A stretch of DNA of 64,000 nt from Accumulibacter jenkinsii (GTDB lineage Bacteria; Pseudomonadota; Gammaproteobacteria; Burkholderiales; Rhodocyclaceae): contig JAZKUF010000002.1 of assembly GCA_036625225.1 (NCBI GenBank), positions 558,001 to 622,000 on the forward strand, in the 5' to 3' direction. Every line of letters begins with the position of its first letter. The first letter of the stretch is position 1. A program made the translations under genes and the position numbers. Below the pieces are notes generated by a model. It was not told the DNA's origin. It worked only from the letters and a program-made list of their open reading frames with translations, and did not search any database. Positions 63,382 through 64,000 of the stretch are shown in pieces.

Positions 63382-63987
63382 ATGAAAATCCTGCTTTTCC
63401 TCTCCTTCCTCGCTCTCCTGCCGGCGCTCCTGCATCCGGCTGCCGTCCAGGCGCAAGGCAGGGGGCAGACGCCTGCCGAGTACCGGGTCGGCGAACGGCT
63501 GGCGACCGACAAGGCCGGCCCGCAGGCCTACCGTCAGATCGACTGGGACGACCTGCTGCCCAGGGGCTGGGACCCGATGGCCGCGTTCAGGGGGCTGGAT
63601 CTGGCGCGCCTCAAGGACAGTGACCCGAAAGCTCGGGAAGCGCTCGAAAAAATGCGCTCGGCCTGGGACCAGGCGCCGGTCGAGACGGCCTTGAATGGGC
63701 AGAAAGTCCGCATCGCGGGATTTGTCGTCCCCCTCGAGCGCAAGGGCGAGCAGATCCTCGAATTTCTCCTGGTGCCCTATTTCGGCGCCTGCATCCACGT
63801 CCCGCCACCGCCCGCCAACCAGATCATTCACGTCATTCCGGACAAGCCGGTGAGCGGAATGAAAACCATGGATGCGATGTGGGTCAGTGGAACGCTCAAG
63901 CTCGACCGCGCCGAAACCGCGATGGGCGTTTCGGGCTACCGCCTGCGCGGTGAAGTGCTCGCCGCCTACACCCGGCCGAAGAGCTGA
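63382..63987 (+). CDS. DUF3299 secreted protein
   Basis: 201 residues. Signal peptide about 1-25 (LLFLSFLALLPALL hydrophobic core, cleavage after AVQAQG region). The mature protein contains GFVVPLERKGEQILEFLLVPY and CIHVPPPPANQIIHV (split motifs about 115-155), the hallmark of DUF3299 proteins, whose function is unknown; some occur with ABC-type export genes. Predicted periplasmic. The cysteine in GACIHVPPP is invariant in the family as far as I recall. Confidence 0.88.
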   Translation: MKILLFLSFLALLPALLHPAAVQAQGRGQTPAEYRVGERLATDKAGPQAYRQIDWDDLLPRGWDPMAAFRGLDLARLKDSDPKAREALEKMRSAWDQAPVETALNGQKVRIAGFVVPLERKGEQILEFLLVPYFGACIHVPPPPANQIIHVIPDKPVSGMKTMDAMWVSGTLKLDRAETAMGVSGYRLRGEVLAAYTRPKS

Positions 63988-64000
63988 AACCCCGGCACAC

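Overview
The window is GC-rich chromosomal DNA, densely coding on both strands, with almost entirely housekeeping content. Gene families and order point to a betaproteobacterium of the Rhodocyclales. Several traits together are reminiscent of a 'Candidatus Accumulibacter'-like polyphosphate/PHA-accumulating organism: phaR/phaB polyhydroxyalkanoate genes, a four-gene Na+-dependent methylmalonyl-CoA decarboxylase, a low-affinity Pit phosphate transporter with its DUF47 partner, and a ParA gene with an AlgP/PhaF-like partner. That assignment is inference from gene content, not from a marker search. No rRNA, prophage, transposase or CRISPR array was seen.

Layout. 1-2974 (+): a MacB-type ABC exporter (ATPase truncated by the window edge, plus permease), a gamma-carbonic anhydrase and a PaaI-type thioesterase. 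3017-10113 (-): rnr, an unusual ACP/fatty-acyl-AMP-ligase/acyltransferase fusion and, beyond a MITE-like palindromic element, a CHAT-protease-like protein with an extra alpha/beta domain. A tRNA-Leu(CAG) with its own promoter and terminator diverges from rnr. 10683-14311 (+): mmdA-D-C-B. It converges on phaR and phaB (-). 16284-19239: a small membrane protein gene, rluD-pgeF (-) and divergent bamD (+). 19267-25527 (-): DUF748 (AsmA-like), DUF3293 and a Ser/Thr kinase-HDOD-GAF fusion. 25575-28272: gloB (-), then methyltransferase-rnhA-dnaQ (+). 28379-39767: an MCP, a nucleotide-binding protein coupled to an FHA-like/metallophosphatase, Pit-DUF47, an NhaD-type antiporter, UspA, and the parA pair. 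39962-44663 (-): MalT-like LuxR regulator, an acyltransferase, and the circularly permuted GTPase YlqF. 44778-48747 (+): a methyltransferase, a small membrane protein, galU, nadB. 48713-55318 (-): the canonical yceD-rpmF-plsX-fabH-fabD-fabG-acpP-fabF fatty-acid cluster with ygfX at its end; a near-consensus sigma70 promoter sits directly before yceD. 55504-56835 (+): maf and an RsmI-like methylase. 56842-59762 (-): tightly overlapping rluC-gph-Rieske-sppA. 60166-63987 (+): rne with a ~400-nt leader, then a DUF3299 secreted protein.

The most interesting systems are the CHAT/alpha-beta fusion near a mobile-looking repeat, the ACP-FAAL-PlsC megafusion, the overlapping parA/AlgP-like pair (candidate granule positioning), the overlapping P-loop/FHA-phosphatase pair beside phosphate transport, and the kinase-HDOD-GAF fusion. 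None can be proved novel without database searches, which were not possible here.
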